Shown: positions 61,551 to 64,000 of the stretch, one piece after another
Position numbering within the stretch: position 1 is the first letter of the stretch
Layout: each line of letters begins with the position of its first letter
DNA from: Barnesiella sp. WM24
GTDB lineage: Bacteria > Bacteroidota > Bacteroidia > Bacteroidales > Muribaculaceae
Assembly: GCF_004570975.1 (NCBI RefSeq)
Contig: NZ_SPPC01000002.1
Location: 186,001 to 250,000, forward strand
Direction of reading: 5' to 3'
DNA length: 64,000 nt
Program-made: the position numbers and the translations under genes
Notes under the pieces: model-generated
Database searches by the model: none
Told to the model about the DNA's origin: nothing
What the model saw: only the letters and a program-made list of their open reading frames with translations

Positions 61551-63029
61551 TTAATAACCGAGACGCTCAAGAGTCTCAACAGGGTCAGGCACAAATGAGG
61601 GCGCTGAAGCGTTGTCAAACTGCGGATTGCAACGGAAGCCGTTTTCAATCAGGTAACGCAGTGTAAGCTCCGAACGGTTGGTGAAAAGTCCGTTTAGATA
61701 AACGGTCCACTGCTTTCCGTCGACAGTAACGCTGAGAAGATCGTCAAACTGGGTTGTGTTGCCGAAATTATACTGTCCCATATATTTAGCCATCTGCGCG
61801 TAAGAGTCAAATGAATAAGGATGGTTAAGCATTCTCGAGCGTGCAATCAGATAAGCCTGCCAGGGAGCGTCAAGCTCGCCGTAATTGTTTGGGGCGCCGG
61901 CAATCGACGGGCCGATGATATGAGCCTTGTTGGCAAGAGCCATATTGATGAAGTCGGCATATCCCTGAGGAGTGTTTACCTTCAGGTCGGTCGCAGCCTT
62001 TCCTTCCCACAGGAGGAAGCACATAGGGAGCTGTCCCTTGAACACGTCGGCAGTGCGGCGCAGCGATTCGAGCGAGAAAGTCTGTAACACCACCTTACCG
62101 TTGGCGTTTCCTACATTCACCTTGCCGTCCTTATAGTTGGGCACCCCGTCACACGGTTGAGTGATTACATTCCATCCGAGACGGTCAAGCTCGTCATATA
62201 CACGCTGCTCGAAGTCGCCGGGGTTAAGCCATGACTCCTTGAACTCGATGTATATACCGGGGCGGTTGCCTGTATCCTCGGGGTCGGCCTCATATTCCAG
62301 CGTATATGTGAGGCAGTCACGCGCATTCTCCGGATCCCATGTGCCGGTCACGGAATATATGCGCTCGCCGTCGGCATTACGCTTCAGAATCTTGCCCTCG
62401 GCAAAAGCGATCTGGTCGCTGAGCGCCGACACATACTGATGCTGTCCCATAGGATTATCGGGCGACTTGGGCGCGAAATTGTTGCGCGCCTGCTCAAGGC
62501 TTGACTCGTTAAACCAGCTTCCCGCGTCAAGCGCAAGCAGCTCTTCATACATGTAAGACATCGCGTAGTAAGGACGGAACGAAGCCACGTCAGCCTTATA
62601 CCATTCCTCAGCCTGCTCGGCTGTGGCGCCATGAGCCATATAGAACGCCTTACGGGTCTGAGGCACATATTCGCCATACACATTTTCTATATTGGTTGTG
62701 CGACACAGATTTTCATCATGATTGGCAAGAATCACGCCGTCTTTGGTACACTGGAGGTCAGATTCAAGGTAGTCGGCGCCCATCTCACGCGCCCACCGCC
62801 ATGCAGCCTCAGTCTCTTCCGGACCCCAGAATGTGGAGCCACGGTGAGCCATCACGGCATATTGCGGCACATAGTCACGCACCTTTGCCATCTCCGGGGA
62901 GATTGTGTTAACGCTGACGCGGGTTGCATCCACGTTTACATTGGTAAAGTCTTGTTCTTCCTGGCATGAGCTCAGGGCAAGCAGGGTGACAACAGAGACA
63001 CATCCCACTTTAATAAAACATTTACTCAT
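61551..63029 (-). CDS. glpQ: Glycerophosphodiester phosphodiesterase lipoprotein
   Basis: 492 residues from ATG 63029 (longer frames upstream are out of register with the signal peptide). Lipobox LSSC. GDPD barrel motifs: VMAHRGSTFWGPEETE (first catalytic His and Glu), YLESDLQCTKDGV and LANHDENLCRTTN (metal Glu/Asp and second His), GIYIEFKESW, VVLQTFSLESLRR. It hydrolyses glycerophosphodiesters to glycerol-3-phosphate and an alcohol. It contains an insert of about 100 residues between the second and third barrel strands. Together with GlpT it feeds glycerol-3-phosphate to the cell. Confidence 0.92.
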   Translation of the reverse strand: MSKCFIKVGCVSVVTLLALSSCQEEQDFTNVNVDATRVSVNTISPEMAKVRDYVPQYAVMAHRGSTFWGPEETEAAWRWAREMGADYLESDLQCTKDGVILANHDENLCRTTNIENVYGEYVPQTRKAFYMAHGATAEQAEEWYKADVASFRPYYAMSYMYEELLALDAGSWFNESSLEQARNNFAPKSPDNPMGQHQYVSALSDQIAFAEGKILKRNADGERIYSVTGTWDPENARDCLTYTLEYEADPEDTGNRPGIYIEFKESWLNPGDFEQRVYDELDRLGWNVITQPCDGVPNYKDGKVNVGNANGKVVLQTFSLESLRRTADVFKGQLPMCFLLWEGKAATDLKVNTPQGYADFINMALANKAHIIGPSIAGAPNNYGELDAPWQAYLIARSRMLNHPYSFDSYAQMAKYMGQYNFGNTTQFDDLLSVTVDGKQWTVYLNGLFTNRSELTLRYLIENGFRCNPQFDNASAPSFVPDPVETLERLGY

Positions 63030-63067
63030 AGATTTAAAAAATTGGTTGTTAGGTAACTGAATAATTA

Positions 63068-64000
63068 TTATTTCTTTTCCACAAGATACTGCTCTTCCTT
63101 GTAAGTGAGCCCCATAAACACCATTGAAAGCAGGCACGCACCAATAAGCATGATGAAAGTCCAGTTCCAGCCGGCGGTCTGGGCGACGTAGCCCACCACT
63201 ATGTTGGCAAGAATCGCCGTGCCGAAGAAGTAGCCGAAAAATCCGGTGAGACCTGCAGCGGTGCCGGCTGCATTTTTGGGTGCGAGGTCAAGAGCCTGCA
63301 CGCCAACAAGCATCACCGGTCCATAGATGAAGAAGCCTATAGCTACAAGAGAAGCCGTAACTATAAAGTAATTGTCGGAGAAAGTCCAATAGAGGAACAC
63401 AAACAGAGCCACAAACGCCATGAAGATAATCGTAGGCAACGCGCGACGCCCCTTGAACACCTTGTCGCTCATCCATCCACACACAAGGGTTCCCGGAATG
63501 GCGGCAAACTCATAGGCGAAGTAAGCCCAGCCCGCCTGCTTGATGTCATAGCCCTGTGCCTCCTTCAGATAGGTAGGCGCCCAGTCAAGACAGCCATAGC
63601 GAACCATGTAGATAAACGCGTTGGCAATGGCGATGTACCACAACAGCTTGTTGTTCAGGACATATTTGAAAAATATCTCTTTTGCGGTAAGCACCTGTTC
63701 CTGCTTCTCGCTATAATTTTTAGGATAGTCGTTGCGCCACTTTTCCACCGACGGCAACCCGCATGACTGAGGGGTGTCACGAATGAGGCAGTAGGCAAGA
63801 ATCGCGATGAACACAGCGACAGCAGCAGGGAAGGCATAAGTACCGATGAGGAAGTAATATTCCTTGTTGGAACCATAGAACCAGTGACCGAACCATATCG
63901 CGCCATATACAGCCATAGGGCCTACAAGGGCTCCGCCTACATTGTGGGCGCAATTCCATATCGACATCTTGGTGCCACGCTCCTTGACCGAAAACCAATG
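63068..64000 (-). CDS. glpT: Glycerol-3-phosphate transporter, C-terminal part (5' end outside window)
   Basis: The frame is open past 64000, so the first part of the protein lies outside the window. An MFS antiporter of the organophosphate:phosphate family. Seen: SVKERGTKMSIWNCAHNVGGA, WAPTYLKEAQGYDIKQAGW, GTLVCGWMSDKVFKGRR, and the last helices with GPVMLVGVQALDLAPKNAAG. The IWNCAHNVGG segment is the family signature. It imports glycerol-3-phosphate in exchange for phosphate. It is upstream of glpQ by 38 bases, with the porin third. Confidence 0.93.
   Translation of the reverse strand, partial: HWFSVKERGTKMSIWNCAHNVGGALVGPMAVYGAIWFGHWFYGSNKEYYFLIGTYAFPAAVAVFIAILAYCLIRDTPQSCGLPSVEKWRNDYPKNYSEKQEQVLTAKEIFFKYVLNNKLLWYIAIANAFIYMVRYGCLDWAPTYLKEAQGYDIKQAGWAYFAYEFAAIPGTLVCGWMSDKVFKGRRALPTIIFMAFVALFVFLYWTFSDNYFIVTASLVAIGFFIYGPVMLVGVQALDLAPKNAAGTAAGLTGFFGYFFGTAILANIVVGYVAQTAGWNWTFIMLIGACLLSMVFMGLTYKEEQYLVEKK

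Overview
The window looks like a chromosomal segment of an anaerobic gut Bacteroidales bacterium. The best guess is the Muribaculaceae, inferred from gene families and base composition and not tested. Evidence for the phylum is the Bacteroidota -7 promoter box (TAnnTTTG) in front of many genes. Further support comes from FN3-rich secreted proteins with sorting-like C termini, Mfa/Fim-type (type V) pilus genes, DUF4292, DUF3575, DUF3868 and DUF4906 families, and pyruvate:ferredoxin oxidoreductase.

Layout. 1-1068: end of an ABC exporter and a truncated HlyD-like partner. 1362-3626: pnp. 3802-9222: two paralogous FN3 secreted proteins. 9435-12398: three tandem KilA-N genes, the most unusual part of the window. 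12614-18026: an RsiV-like lipoprotein, an OmpR-type two-component pair and a Pit phosphate transporter with a PhoU-like tail. 18175-22744 (minus): dut, TPR protein, DUF4292 lipoprotein and EnvC-like LytM protein. 22931-26150: Skp/OmpH-like lipoprotein, a 46-residue membrane protein, a dipeptidase and a muramidase. 26166-31254 (minus): rnz, tadA and metH. 31679-35251: nifJ. 35283-40499: an orphan sorting-domain remnant, a beta-helix pectinesterase-like protein, a PH-domain protein and a GH2 glycosidase. 40785-42628 (minus): mtnN, luxS and an AlbA_2 protein. 42728-49557: B3/4 protein, unknown secreted protein, DUF3037 plus HipA-like kinase, zinc/cadmium P-type ATPase and DUF2339 membrane protein. 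49854-59623 (minus): a six-gene type V pilus locus. 60174-64000 (minus): glpT, glpQ-like phosphodiesterase and an OprO/P-like porin.

How the genes work together. mtnN, luxS and metH cover S-adenosylhomocysteine breakdown and methionine regeneration. The porin, glycerophosphodiesterase and GlpT form an uptake route for glycerophosphodiesters, and the Pit/PhoU protein adds phosphate import. The pilus locus has the usual order DUF3575, DUF3868/OmpA, Mfa1, Mfa2, accessory lipoprotein and DUF4906 tip candidate. A 28-A homopolymer lies upstream of it.

The strongest candidate for something undescribed is the KilA-N array. The three genes have nearly identical C-terminal halves and flanks but divergent N-terminal DNA-binding halves. 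Each carries, at the same place in its reading frame, a long palindrome centred on a codon boundary. The palindrome arms differ between copies, yet every change is compensated on the other arm. The DNA site and the encoded residues therefore change together. This suggests, as inference, DNA-binding proteins whose coding sequence contains their own recognition site.
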